Source: Alphaproteobacteria bacterium (GTDB lineage: Bacteria > Pseudomonadota > Alphaproteobacteria > TMED109). Taken from it: a stretch of 61,145 nt of DNA. Below, one piece after another: positions 26,564-36,177 of the stretch. The first letter of the stretch is position 1. Each line of letters begins with the position of its first letter. The notes below the pieces were generated by a model. It was not told the DNA's origin. It saw nothing but the letters and a program-made list of their open reading frames with translations, and searched no databases. The position numbers were made by a program, and so were the translations under genes. The stretch spans positions 1 to 61,145 of the forward strand of contig JAJDZX010000095.1 of NCBI GenBank assembly GCA_022824395.1. The letters run 5' to 3'.

Positions 26564-27460
26564 TCACGTGATGAACTCCAGTCCGAGTGCGTCGTAGTGC
26601 TCCTGCCGATCCTGCCAGGACGGATCCACCTTCACGTGGACGAACAGGTGGATAACGCACCCCGCCGCCGCCGCGAGCGCGTGTCGGGCCGCGGCGCTGA
26701 TCGACCGAACGCGCCGGCCCCCCTCGCCGACCACGATCGGCTTCTGGCTCGTGCGGCGCACCAGCAGGCAGACGTCCACCCTGGCCGAGCCGTCCGGCAG
26801 ATCCTTCCAGCTCACGGTCTCGGTGGCGAGATCGTAGGGAAGTTCCTGGTGCAGCTGCACGTAGGCCTGCTCCCGCACGCACTCCGCGGCCAGCAGGCGC
26901 AGGGGGATGTCCGCGGCCTGCTCGGGCGGATAGTGCCATACGCCCTCCGGACACCGGTCGGCCAGGGCCTCCCTGAGCTCCCCCAGCCCGTCGCCGCGCA
27001 GCGCCGAGATCAGGAAGAAGTCCGTGAGGAAGGCGTTCGCACGCAGCGCATCGATCAGCTGCAGCAGCGTGTCGCGGCGCACGCGGTCGATCTTGTTGAT
27101 CAGGCAGAGCGCTTCGGTCCGCCGCTTGCGGAGCCCCGCCAGCACCACCCCGCTTTCCTCGTCCATCCCGCGGCTGGCATCGATCAGGACGCACCGTGCG
27201 TCGGCGCGGCGGCTTTCCTGCCAGGCGGCACGGGTCATGGCCCGGTCCAGGCGCCGACGGGGGCGGAACACGCCGGGCGTGTCGACCAGCACCATCTGCG
27301 CGCCGGCGTGATGGGCGATGCCGCGAAGCCGCGCCCGCGTGGTCTGCACCTTGCTCGTGACGATGGCCACCTTCTGTCCCACGAGCGCATTCACCAGCGT
27401 GGACTTCCCGACATTCGGCGCCCCGAGCAGGGCGATGATCCCGAACCGCTGCTGCGTCAT
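26564..27460 (-). CDS. era: GTPase Era
   Basis: A 298-residue GTPase that binds 16S rRNA and helps mature the 30S subunit. GTPase motifs are all visible: GAPNVGKST (G1), the Thr of VQTTRARLRG (G2), DTPG (G3), NKID (G4), and ISAL (G5). The C-terminal KH domain shows VVGEGGRRVRSISAAARHAL, a basic version of the GxxG loop. The start ATG overlaps the rnc stop (ATGA), as in the universal rnc-era pair. The natural neighbours recO and lepB flank it. Confidence 0.96.
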   Translation of the reverse strand: MTQQRFGIIALLGAPNVGKSTLVNALVGQKVAIVTSKVQTTRARLRGIAHHAGAQMVLVDTPGVFRPRRRLDRAMTRAAWQESRRADARCVLIDASRGMDEESGVVLAGLRKRRTEALCLINKIDRVRRDTLLQLIDALRANAFLTDFFLISALRGDGLGELREALADRCPEGVWHYPPEQAADIPLRLLAAECVREQAYVQLHQELPYDLATETVSWKDLPDGSARVDVCLLVRRTSQKPIVVGEGGRRVRSISAAARHALAAAAGCVIHLFVHVKVDPSWQDRQEHYDALGLEFIT

Positions 27461-28143
27461 CGGCGCTCCGACAGCCGCTCCAGGAGCCGCGCAGCGGCAT
27501 CCTTCTCCGCCGCGCGCTTGGTGCGCCCGCATGCCTGCGCAGCCACGCTCTCCCCGGACCCAGGCTCGACCCGGGCCTCGATCTCGAAGACCGGCCCATG
27601 GTCCTCCCCGACCCGGCGCAGCAGCGTGTACCGGGGAAATTCGAGCCCGCGGGCCTGGGTCCATTCCTGCAGGGCCGTCTTGGCGTCCTGGGGGGGCTCC
27701 GTCAACGCCGCGATCCGGGCCGCCAGGTGGCGCCGCACGAAACGCCGCGCGACCTCGGTCCCGCCGTCGCTCCAGAGGGCGCCCAACGACGCCTCCACGC
27801 AATCTCCCAGCGCCCGCCGGTGCGCGGGAAACGGCTCCGGCTCCATGTCCTGCGCGACCGCGTCGGCGAGGCCGGACTCGCGGGCGACGAGCGCCAGGAC
27901 CTCGCCGCTCGCGAGGTAGGACAGCCGGATCGAGAGCGCGCCCTCCGGCGCGTCCGGGAACTCGGTGAACAGCCGCTCCGTCAGCAGGAGACCGAGCACC
28001 CGGTCCCCGAGGAACTCCAGCCGCTGGAACGCGGTCGTGTCCGGGCGGCCCGGCGACGGGGGCAGGAGGGCCGAGCGCAGGGCGCGGTTGCGGAAACGGT
28101 GGCCGAGAACCCGTTCCACCGCCGAAGGGTCGGCTTCGTTCAC
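27457..28143 (-). CDS. rnc: Ribonuclease III
   Basis: A 228-residue double-strand-specific endoribonuclease that matures rRNA and cuts structured mRNA. The catalytic signature is RLEFLGDRVLGLLL, with an Arg where Ser is common, but both acidic residues (Glu and Asp) kept. The second acidic pair is in ALGDCVEASLGAL. A dsRNA-binding domain follows, seen as DAKTALQEWTQARGLEFPRY and CGRTKRAAEKDAAARLLERL. The GTG start at 28143 overlaps lepB's stop (GTGA). A longer frame upstream is rejected because it overlaps lepB by 260 bases. Confidence 0.95.
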   Translation of the reverse strand: MNEADPSAVERVLGHRFRNRALRSALLPPSPGRPDTTAFQRLEFLGDRVLGLLLTERLFTEFPDAPEGALSIRLSYLASGEVLALVARESGLADAVAQDMEPEPFPAHRRALGDCVEASLGALWSDGGTEVARRFVRRHLAARIAALTEPPQDAKTALQEWTQARGLEFPRYTLLRRVGEDHGPVFEIEARVEPGSGESVAAQACGRTKRAAEKDAAARLLERLSERR

Positions 28144-28877
28144 AGGAGCGTGCCGATCCGCGCGAAACGGATCGCCTGCGGCCAGCGCCAGAATTCCCAG
28201 AACCTGGCCGTGCCATTGAACGAGACGAACACCATTTCCGCCCGCCCCACGAGATTCTCTGCCGGGATGAAGCCGACCCGGTCGAGCAGACGGCTGTCCG
28301 AGGACTGGTCCCGATTGTCGCCCAGCCCGAAATAGTGGCCCTCGGGAACCCGGTACACGTCGGTGTTGTCCAGCGCCCCGAGCGGCGTCGCGTCGTACAC
28401 GAGCCATTCCCGACCGCTCGGGAGCGACTCCCGGAACACCTGATAGGTCTGCGTGCCGCCGTACCGGTCGGTCGCGCGTTCTTCACCCAGCGCGGTGCGG
28501 TGCACGGCCTCGTCGTTCAGGTAGAGGATGCCGTCACGAATCTGGATCGTGTCGCCCGGGAGGCCGATGATGCGCTTGATGTAGTCAGCCTTCGGGTTGG
28601 GCGGGAACTTGAAGACCGCGATGTCGCCGCGTTCGGGCTCCTGGCCCAGCACCCGCTCGGAGATCGGAATCAGCTGCCACGGAAAGGAGTACCGGCTGAA
28701 CCCGTACGCGTACTTGGATACGAAGAGGTAATCGCCGACCAGCAGCGACGGCTTCATCGACCCCGAGGGAATGCTGAACGGCTCGAATGCCAGCGAGCGG
28801 ATCACCAGGGCCGCCAGCAGCGCGAGCACGAGGGTGCCCAGATTGGAAGAGGCCATCCGGCCCAGGTATCGCAACAC
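28140..28877 (-). CDS. lepB: Signal peptidase I
   Basis: A 245-residue membrane-bound serine protease that removes signal peptides from exported proteins. One N-terminal membrane helix (LGTLVLALLAALVIRSLAF) anchors it. The nucleophile is Ser40 in SIPSGSMKPSL, the general base Lys101 in ADYIKRIIGLPGDT, and the box E motif is GLGDNRDQSSDSR. GTG is used as start at 28877. Position upstream of rnc-era matches the usual alphaproteobacterial order. Many secreted substrates are encoded in this window, such as binding proteins and the porin. Confidence 0.96.
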   Translation of the reverse strand: MLRYLGRMASSNLGTLVLALLAALVIRSLAFEPFSIPSGSMKPSLLVGDYLFVSKYAYGFSRYSFPWQLIPISERVLGQEPERGDIAVFKFPPNPKADYIKRIIGLPGDTIQIRDGILYLNDEAVHRTALGEERATDRYGGTQTYQVFRESLPSGREWLVYDATPLGALDNTDVYRVPEGHYFGLGDNRDQSSDSRLLDRVGFIPAENLVGRAEMVFVSFNGTARFWEFWRWPQAIRFARIGTLL

Positions 28878-28889
28878 GTCGACGGACTC

Positions 28890-29288
28890 TCAGGCGGAAT
28901 GCGCGGAAATGATGACGATCGCGTACGCGAGATCGCGATCGTCCGAGAGGGTCAGTTGGATGTCCGGTTCCATGCCCGGCGGGACCAGTCCACGAAGCCG
29001 GGCGGCCGCTGGGCCGGTAAGCCGCAGCGTGGGCTGACCGCTGGGCAGGTTCCTGACCTCCAGGTCACGCCAGCGTACGCCTTGGCGGATCCCGGTGCCG
29101 AGCGCCTTCGCGCACGCCTCCTTGGCGGCAAATCGGCGCGCATACCCCTCTGCGCGCGCCCGTCGCCGATCGCAGCGGCCGCGCTCGACCTCGGTGAACA
29201 CCCGCTGGGTGAACCGCTCCCCGAACCGCGCCAGCGTGCCCCGAATGCGGCTCACGTCGCAGACATCGTGTCCGAGCCCGACGATCAT
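28890..29288 (-). CDS. acpS: Holo-[acyl-carrier-protein] synthase
   Basis: A 132-residue phosphopantetheinyl transferase that moves phosphopantetheine from CoA to acyl carrier protein. The N-terminal motif MIVGLGHDVCDVSRIRGTL corresponds to the GIGxDxxxxxRI family signature with His in place of the common Thr. The second motif is RFAAKEACAKALGTGI, holding the Mg-binding Glu. The C-terminal LSDDRDLAYAIVII closes the domain. It overlaps pdxJ by four bases (ATGA) and precedes lepB by 12 bases. Confidence 0.95.
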   Translation of the reverse strand: MIVGLGHDVCDVSRIRGTLARFGERFTQRVFTEVERGRCDRRRARAEGYARRFAAKEACAKALGTGIRQGVRWRDLEVRNLPSGQPTLRLTGPAAARLRGLVPPGMEPDIQLTLSDDRDLAYAIVIISAHSA

Positions 29289-30028
29289 GGCGCGGTGCCG
29301 GCGACGTCATCAAGGACGCGGCGCATCCCCCGGACCACGGCCTCGAGTCCCGTGAACACCGCTTCGCCGACCAGGAAGTGCCCGATGTTCAGCTCGCAGA
29401 CATGATCGACCGCGGCCACGAGCCCGGCCGTGTTGTAGTCCAGGCCGTGCCCCGCGTGGACCTCGAGGCCGAGGCCGGCCGCGGCAACGGCGGCTTCGCT
29501 GAGCTCCGCCAGCGCTTCACTCTGGCCGGACGGCGCAGCGTTCGCCAGCCGCCCGGTGTGCAGTTCGACCGCGTGCGCGCCCAGGTCGGGAGCCCGTGCG
29601 ACCATCTCGAGATCCGGATCGATGAACAGCGTCATCGGGATCGCGACCGCCGTCAGCGCTTCGTGCGTGCGGACCACGCTTGCCCTGGCAGCGACCAGAT
29701 CCAGGCCGCCCTCCGTCGTCAGTTCGGCGCGTCGCTCCGGCACCAGGCAGACCCGCGCCGGCCGGGCGATCAATGCCGCCCCCACCATCTCCTCGGTGGC
29801 CGCCATCTCGAGATTGAGCGGCAGCGGGATCGCCCGGCGGAGGGCGTTGACGTCCGCGTCCGAGATGTGCCGGCGGTCCTCACGGAGGTGGACGGTGATG
29901 CCGTCCGCCCCGGCCGCGGCCGCGATGCGAGCGGCCCGCACGGGGTCCGGGTGTCGGCCGCCGCGCGCGTTGCGGATCGTTGCCACGTGGTCGATGTTCA
30001 CGCCCAGACGGACGCGGGCCGTGCTCAA
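29285..30028 (-). CDS. pdxJ: Pyridoxine 5'-phosphate synthase
   Basis: A 247-residue TIM-barrel enzyme condensing 1-deoxy-D-xylulose 5-phosphate with 3-amino-2-oxopropyl phosphate in vitamin B6 synthesis. Conserved elements are RLGVNIDHVATIRNARGG, ADGITVHLREDRRHI, CLVPERRAELTTEGGLD, FIDPD, and EVHAGHGLDYNTAG. The start is taken as a TTG at 30028, overlapping the stop of the previous gene (TTGA) and preceded by GGAG; no ATG or GTG matches the conserved N-terminus. PdxJ followed by AcpS is a common pair across proteobacteria. Confidence 0.95.
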   Translation of the reverse strand: MSTARVRLGVNIDHVATIRNARGGRHPDPVRAARIAAAAGADGITVHLREDRRHISDADVNALRRAIPLPLNLEMAATEEMVGAALIARPARVCLVPERRAELTTEGGLDLVAARASVVRTHEALTAVAIPMTLFIDPDLEMVARAPDLGAHAVELHTGRLANAAPSGQSEALAELSEAAVAAAGLGLEVHAGHGLDYNTAGLVAAVDHVCELNIGHFLVGEAVFTGLEAVVRGMRRVLDDVAGTAP

Positions 30029-30657
30029 GGGTTCACGTCTCCGCCGCGTAGCCGCGTCAAGCGGTTCTGCCGGACCGTCCTGATGCGCATACGCCGGATT
30101 TTCTGATATTGCGAAACCGATGAGCGGACCGCGTAGTAGGAGGCGATCCATACCACGACCACGTACGGGATCGAGCCCACGGTCATCGTCGGCAGCAGGC
30201 GGAGCCTGGAGAGGTCATCGATCGCCAGGTCGATGTCCCAGACCAGGGCGAGGTTGGCCGCCGCGGAGGCGAGCGCCACCAGTTCGCTCGTGACCGCCGC
30301 CATGGACAGGTCCGCGGCGGCAACCCCGGGTACCAGGATCGCTCCAGTCTGGTAGATGACGATCCAGATCAGCGGAAACGTCCACGGATTGCCGATGGCG
30401 GTGCCGATGAGGGCGGTCACCCAGCTGCCGCCCAGGGCCCAGGCGAGCACGACTGCCCCGACGCCGTGCAGGCCGATGAACGGGGTCATAGAGAGGGCCG
30501 CGCCACAGGCAAACCCGATGGCCAGTCGGTGCGGAGTCCCTGGGATTCGCTGCATGCGGCGCAGCAGGTAGCGGCCGGCCCGGACCATGCCTCCGCGCGG
30601 CCAGACCCAGGACAGCAGCCGGCTGGGCCAGCGCACTCGATGGCGCGAACGAAACAT
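30025..30657 (-). CDS. DUF2062 domain membrane protein
   Basis: A 210-residue membrane protein of unknown function (DUF2062). A basic N-terminus ([20 protein letters not shown]) is followed by the diagnostic segment FACGAALSMTPFIGLHGVGA and then AIGNPWTFPLIWIVIYQTGA, with the conserved GNPWT motif. A further hydrophobic segment (PYVVVVWIASYYAV) precedes a very basic tail (QYQKIRRMRIRTVRQNRLTR). Its start overlaps the pyrE stop (TGATG) and its end overlaps pdxJ. It is fixed at this place in many alphaproteobacterial core runs, suggesting a conserved but unknown job. Confidence 0.9.
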   Translation of the reverse strand: MFRSRHRVRWPSRLLSWVWPRGGMVRAGRYLLRRMQRIPGTPHRLAIGFACGAALSMTPFIGLHGVGAVVLAWALGGSWVTALIGTAIGNPWTFPLIWIVIYQTGAILVPGVAAADLSMAAVTSELVALASAAANLALVWDIDLAIDDLSRLRLLPTMTVGSIPYVVVVWIASYYAVRSSVSQYQKIRRMRIRTVRQNRLTRLRGGDVNP

Positions 30658-31258
30658 CAGGAGGCAGACAGATGGCGGCTCCCCGGCTTCTCGGCCGGCA
30701 GGGCTGCAAGTTCGGGCGGCAGATCGTCGGGCGGGTAGGCCGGGACTTCGTAACTCAGCAGCGCGACCAGGGGCACGCCGGGGTCCGACTTGCCGCTGCT
30801 CCGGTCCACGAGGCAGGCCTCCGCGACGACCTCGCCCCCCGCCGCCTGGACGCAGGCGATGCATTCGCGCGACGACAGCGCGGTGCTGATGACGTCCTCG
30901 ACAACCAGCACCCGGCTCCCCGGCCGGATGGCAAATCCGCGCCGCAAGGCGAAGGTTCCCTCGACCCGCTCGGCAAAGATGGCCGGCAGCCGGAGATGAC
31001 GCGCGGTCTCGTAGCCGACGAGTATCCCGCCCACGGCCGGTGCGACCACCAGCTCGAACCCGGCGCCCGGGAACTCGGCCCGGACCTTGGCCGCGAGCGC
31101 CGCGCACAGGCGTTCGCCGCGCGCCGGATCCTGCATGACCAGCGAGCACTGGAGGTAGGTCGGGCTGTGCAGCCCCGATGTCAGGATGAAGTGACCGGTG
31201 CGGATGGCGCCGGCCGACCGGAATTCCGCAAGGACTGCGGCCTCGTCCGGAATCCGGT

Positions 31259-31262
<4 letters not shown>
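30657..31262 (-). CDS. pyrE: Orotate phosphoribosyltransferase
   Basis: A 201-residue enzyme of pyrimidine synthesis joining orotate to PRPP to give OMP. Conserved parts are [37 protein letters not shown] and [17 protein letters not shown]. The PRPP loop reads [18 protein letters not shown], whereas the usual form has T-G-G-S; here Ala-Leu replaces Gly-Gly, an odd change in a catalytic loop. Start ATG overlaps the rsh stop (ATGA). The long DUF2062 gene frame upstream overlaps it and is not used. Confidence 0.92.
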
Positions 31263-33382
<2,120 letters not shown>

Positions 33383-33399
33383 GGTGGATCCTCCGTCAT
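33383..33399 (-). promoter_or_regulatory. Strong ribosome site deciding the rsh ATT start
   Basis: On the minus strand the sequence GACGGAGGATCCACC immediately precedes ATT CGC CAG CAG. GGAGGA is a perfect anti-16S match with a spacing of six bases to the ATT. In this frame the codons upstream are CAT GAC GGA GGA TCC ACC, after a TAG stop, so no ATG, GTG, TTG or CTG can serve. Confidence 0.75.
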
Positions 33400-33427
33400 G
33401 CTAGGTCGCCTGGCCCGCGGCCGGATC

Positions 33428-33943
33428 TCAATCCTCGCCGGCGTCGTCAAACTCGGCCGTGTCGGGTTCCGACTCGAGGCCGATGGCCATCTCCGTCGCG
33501 TCCTCTTCGAGGCCGGTTTCGGTGCCCTCTTCCTCTCCCGCACCCAGATCGGCAGCCGAATCGGCGACGCGCATGCCGGCCTGTTCCGCGTCCGGCACGC
33601 TCGCGGCCTCGACCTCGCTTGCCGACAGTATGTCCGCATCGGGCATCACCGGCACCGTATCCAGCCCGAGTGAGCGGGCGTATGCCTCGATGGGGTCCTC
33701 ATCGGTCTCATCGCGCTCGAAGTGCTTCTGCAGGGAGCGGACGATCCCCTCCTGCAGGGCCTCCAGATCGAGATTGCCATCGGCAATTTCCCGCAGCGCC
33801 ACCACCGAATCCTTGTCGTCATCCTTCTGGACCGTGATCTCCGAACCCCGGGCGATCGCGCGCGAGCGTTCCGCCGCGTAGAGCACCAGTTCGAAGCGAT
33901 TGTTGACGACGGGGATGCAGTCTTCGACCGTTACGCGTGCCAC
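33428..33943 (-). CDS. rpoZ: RNA polymerase omega subunit with long acidic tail
   Basis: A 171-residue omega subunit that stabilises beta' in RNA polymerase and carries a ppGpp-binding site. The conserved start ARVTVEDCIPVVNNRFELVL follows a GTG at 33943 behind AGGAG, and AAERSRAIARGSEITVQKDD is the usual helix. The protein is much longer than the common 70-130 residues; the last 90 or so residues are rich in Glu and Asp (GAGEEEGTETGLEEDATEM). It lies directly upstream of rsh, so ppGpp production and one of its targets are co-transcribed. Confidence 0.92.
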   Translation of the reverse strand: MARVTVEDCIPVVNNRFELVLYAAERSRAIARGSEITVQKDDDKDSVVALREIADGNLDLEALQEGIVRSLQKHFERDETDEDPIEAYARSLGLDTVPVMPDADILSASEVEAASVPDAEQAGMRVADSAADLGAGEEEGTETGLEEDATEMAIGLESEPDTAEFDDAGED

Positions 33944-34020
33944 GGCATCTCTCCTGGGTAGCGGCGACATCGCCCCCCACCAGGGGGCATCTCGCCAAGG
34001 TCCGCCCGTTTAGCCTGAAA

Positions 34021-34662
34021 CTAGCGCGTTTTCAACCGTGATGCCCCTTTTTGGCGCCGGTTCGTCCGTTCCCACGGCCACGTGTCCCGCGTTCGCGGCG
34101 CATGCGCGAGCAGCGTCCGCGCCGGAACGGCTCGAAGCGGATGCCGCCAGGTCGGGAGGACATCAAGCAACGGCCGCAATACGAAGGCCCGCTGCCGGAG
34201 CCCCGGATGCGGGAGGACAGGCTCGCACCCGCTCGCCGTCACCGCGTCGCCGACCGCGAGCAGGTCGAGGTCAAGTCTCCGCGGGGCATTTCGGCGACGG
34301 CGGGGACGGCCGAACGCTCGCTCGATCGCCAACAGGCGCCCCAGGATGACCGGCGGCGCCAGCCGCGATCGAACCAGCGCGACCGCGTTGACGAACCGCG
34401 GCCCCAGGCCGCCGGGCCAGGGCCGCGCGCCATAAAGCGGTGACAGTCGCCGAGGACGCAACCCGGCCCGCGCCAGGTGCCGCGACGCCAGCGCGGGACG
34501 GGCCGTGAGCGGACCGAGCCCGGGGCACCGCAGGTTGGCGCCGATGCCGATCAGCACCACGTCCGCGTGCGGGACGGCCTCGCTCCGCGCTCGACGCCGG
34601 GCGCCGGGTACGGGCGACAGGCGACGTCCTGCACGCGTGACCCGTCGCGCCGGCACCCTCAA
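34021..34662 (-). CDS. folK: HPPK, 6-hydroxymethyl-7,8-dihydropterin pyrophosphokinase
   Basis: A folate-pathway kinase giving the pterin diphosphate. The HPPK core starts at VVLIGIGANL (near 34560) and continues through LGPRFVNAVALV, LLAIERAFGRPR, RRNAPRRLDLDLLAVG, and VLPHPGLRQRAFVLRPLLDV. The exact start is uncertain. TTG at 34662 would give a TTGA overlap with the smpB stop, as used by pdxJ here, and about 34 extra basic residues; GTG codons at 34656 or 34560 are alternatives. The tail is unusually basic (TNRRQKGASRLKTR). Confidence 0.82.
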   Translation of the reverse strand: MRVPARRVTRAGRRLSPVPGARRRARSEAVPHADVVLIGIGANLRCPGLGPLTARPALASRHLARAGLRPRRLSPLYGARPWPGGLGPRFVNAVALVRSRLAPPVILGRLLAIERAFGRPRRRRNAPRRLDLDLLAVGDAVTASGCEPVLPHPGLRQRAFVLRPLLDVLPTWRHPLRAVPARTLLAHAPRTRDTWPWERTNRRQKGASRLKTR

Positions 34663-35114
34663 CTTCGCTCGCGCATCACGCGCGCCTGCTCGCGCTGCCA
34701 CTCCCGCTTGCGAATGTCATGCCGGCGATCCCGGGTCTTGCGGCCCCGCGCGAGCGCGAGCTCGGCCTTGGCGGTCCCCGTCTCGTTGAAGTAGATGGAA
34801 AGCAGTGCGACGGTCATGCCCTGCTCGTTGATCGCCGCCGTGATCCGGTCGATCTGTCGCCGCTGCAGCAGCAGCTTGCGGGGCCGCTTCGGTTCGTGCT
34901 GGTGCCCTTTCGCGGCCGAACGCCACGGCGCGATATGGGCGTTGACGAGCCAGAGCTCCCCGTCCTTCGGTTCGGCGTACGCCTCGCGGAGGCTCGCACC
35001 GCTGGCGCGCAGCGACTTGACCTCGCTGCCCCGGAGTACCAGGCCCGCCTCGTACCTCTCCCCGAGCTCGTAGTCGTGGCGGGCGCGGCGATTGACCGCG
35101 ACCGGGTGCCTCAC
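34659..35114 (-). CDS. smpB: SsrA-binding protein SmpB
   Basis: A 151-residue RNA-binding protein that carries tmRNA to stalled ribosomes for trans-translation. Conserved parts are NRRARHDYELGERYEAGLVL with RGSEVKSLRASGASLREAYA, then ELWLVNAHIAPW, and the basic tail KTRDRRHDIRKREWQREQAR that enters the decoding centre. GTG start at 35114, four bases after the dapA stop. The tmRNA gene itself is not in this window. The dapA-smpB order is common in alphaproteobacteria. Confidence 0.95.
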   Translation of the reverse strand: MRHPVAVNRRARHDYELGERYEAGLVLRGSEVKSLRASGASLREAYAEPKDGELWLVNAHIAPWRSAAKGHQHEPKRPRKLLLQRRQIDRITAAINEQGMTVALLSIYFNETGTAKAELALARGRKTRDRRHDIRKREWQREQARVMRERS

Positions 35115-35118
35115 CGCG

Positions 35119-36009
35119 TCAACCAGAGCCGGTCACGTCGAGTTTCAGGCCGAGCATGGCGGCCCGGACCGTCGCCTGCGTCGACGGCTGCGGCGCCACC
35201 AGCGGCAGCCGGATGTCCGGGCTGCACAGGCCAAGCTGGGACGCCGCGAACTTCACCGGGCCCGGGCTGGTTTCCACGAACAGGGCGTCGTGCAGCGGCA
35301 TCAGGCGCTCGTGCAGTTCCAGCGCCTTCGCGGCATCGCCGGCGGCCCAGGCCTGATGCATGGCGGCGCATTCCCGCGGGGCAACGTTGGCGGTCACCGA
35401 GATCGTCCCGTGCCCGCCGCAGGCCAGAAAAGCAAGCTGAGAGGCGTCCTCGCCGGAAAGCTGGTTGAAGGCGCGTCCCTCCAGCGCCAGGCGCAACTGG
35501 TGCGGACGGGCGGGATCGTTACTCGCATCCTTGACGCCCGCGATCCGCGGGAGCTCGGCCAGCCGGGCCATGGTCTCGACGGTCATGTCCACCACGCACC
35601 GCCCGGGGATGTTGTAGATGTAGAGGGGAAGGTCCGTGGCGTCGTGCACGGCCCGGAAGTGTGCGTACATCCCCTCCTGGGTCGGCTTGTTGTAGTACGG
35701 CATCACGAGGAGGGCGGCATCGGCCCCGGCCGCCCGCGCGTGCTGCGTGAGGCGGACGGCCTCCCGGGTGGAGTTCGAGCCGGTCCCGGCCATCACCGGA
35801 ATCCTCCCGGCCGCACACCCGATGGTCAGGCTGACCACCCGGTCGTGCTCCTCGTGCGAGAGTGCCGGCGATTCGCCGGTCGTCCCGCACGGCACGAGCC
35901 CGCTGGTGCCCTCCGCGACATGCCAGTCCACGATCCGCCGGATCGCGGCCTCGTCCACCTCGCCATCGCGGAACGGGGTGATGAGCGCGCAAAGGGAGCC
36001 CTGGAACAT
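35119..36009 (-). CDS. dapA: 4-hydroxy-tetrahydrodipicolinate synthase
   Basis: A 296-residue TIM-barrel Schiff-base lyase that condenses pyruvate with aspartate semialdehyde, the first step of lysine and meso-diaminopimelate synthesis. The start is MFQGSLCALITPFRDGEVDE. Active-site residues are visible: Thr pair in PCGTTGESPALSHEEH, Tyr in PYYNKPTQEGMYAHF, Arg in YNIPGRCVVDM, and the Schiff-base Lys in RIAGVKDASND. It is the first gene of the core run; a palindromic TATAGT element lies 40 bases upstream. Confidence 0.96.
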   Translation of the reverse strand: MFQGSLCALITPFRDGEVDEAAIRRIVDWHVAEGTSGLVPCGTTGESPALSHEEHDRVVSLTIGCAAGRIPVMAGTGSNSTREAVRLTQHARAAGADAALLVMPYYNKPTQEGMYAHFRAVHDATDLPLYIYNIPGRCVVDMTVETMARLAELPRIAGVKDASNDPARPHQLRLALEGRAFNQLSGEDASQLAFLACGGHGTISVTANVAPRECAAMHQAWAAGDAAKALELHERLMPLHDALFVETSPGPVKFAASQLGLCSPDIRLPLVAPQPSTQATVRAAMLGLKLDVTGSG

Positions 36010-36036
36010 GGCTGGTGTGTATCCGCTCGCCTGAAG

Positions 36037-36066
36037 GGGGGTGCTCTTTACTATAGTATGTCCCCC
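36037..36066. promoter_or_regulatory. Symmetric TACTATAGTA element between dapA and phyH
   Basis: TACTATAGTA (36049-36058) is a perfect 10-base palindrome in otherwise GC-rich DNA and contains TATAGT, a good -10 hexamer, on both strands. It is flanked by GGGGG (36037-36041) and CCCCC (36062-36066), making a larger symmetric unit. Placement is right for dapA (about 40 bases before its ATG) and possible for phyH. No convincing -35 hexamer is seen on either side. Confidence 0.4.
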
Positions 36067-36177
36067 GGCGGCGGCGCTCCAGCGCCCGCCGCTGCCGGCG
36101 CTGGCACCGGCTTCCGTTCCGCCAAGAGATCGCGTGCGACCGGTCCCCGCGTGCGCGGCTGAAGGAGGCTTTCCCGC

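Noticed and set aside
27457-28407. Longer rnc start upstream
   Set aside because: It would overlap lepB by about 260 bases; the GTG overlapping the lepB stop is normal for this genome.
33971-33990. GCCCCC/GGGGGC stem between folK and rpoZ as a terminator
   Set aside because: Only six pairs, no T-run, and the run continues with a good ribosome site for rpoZ.
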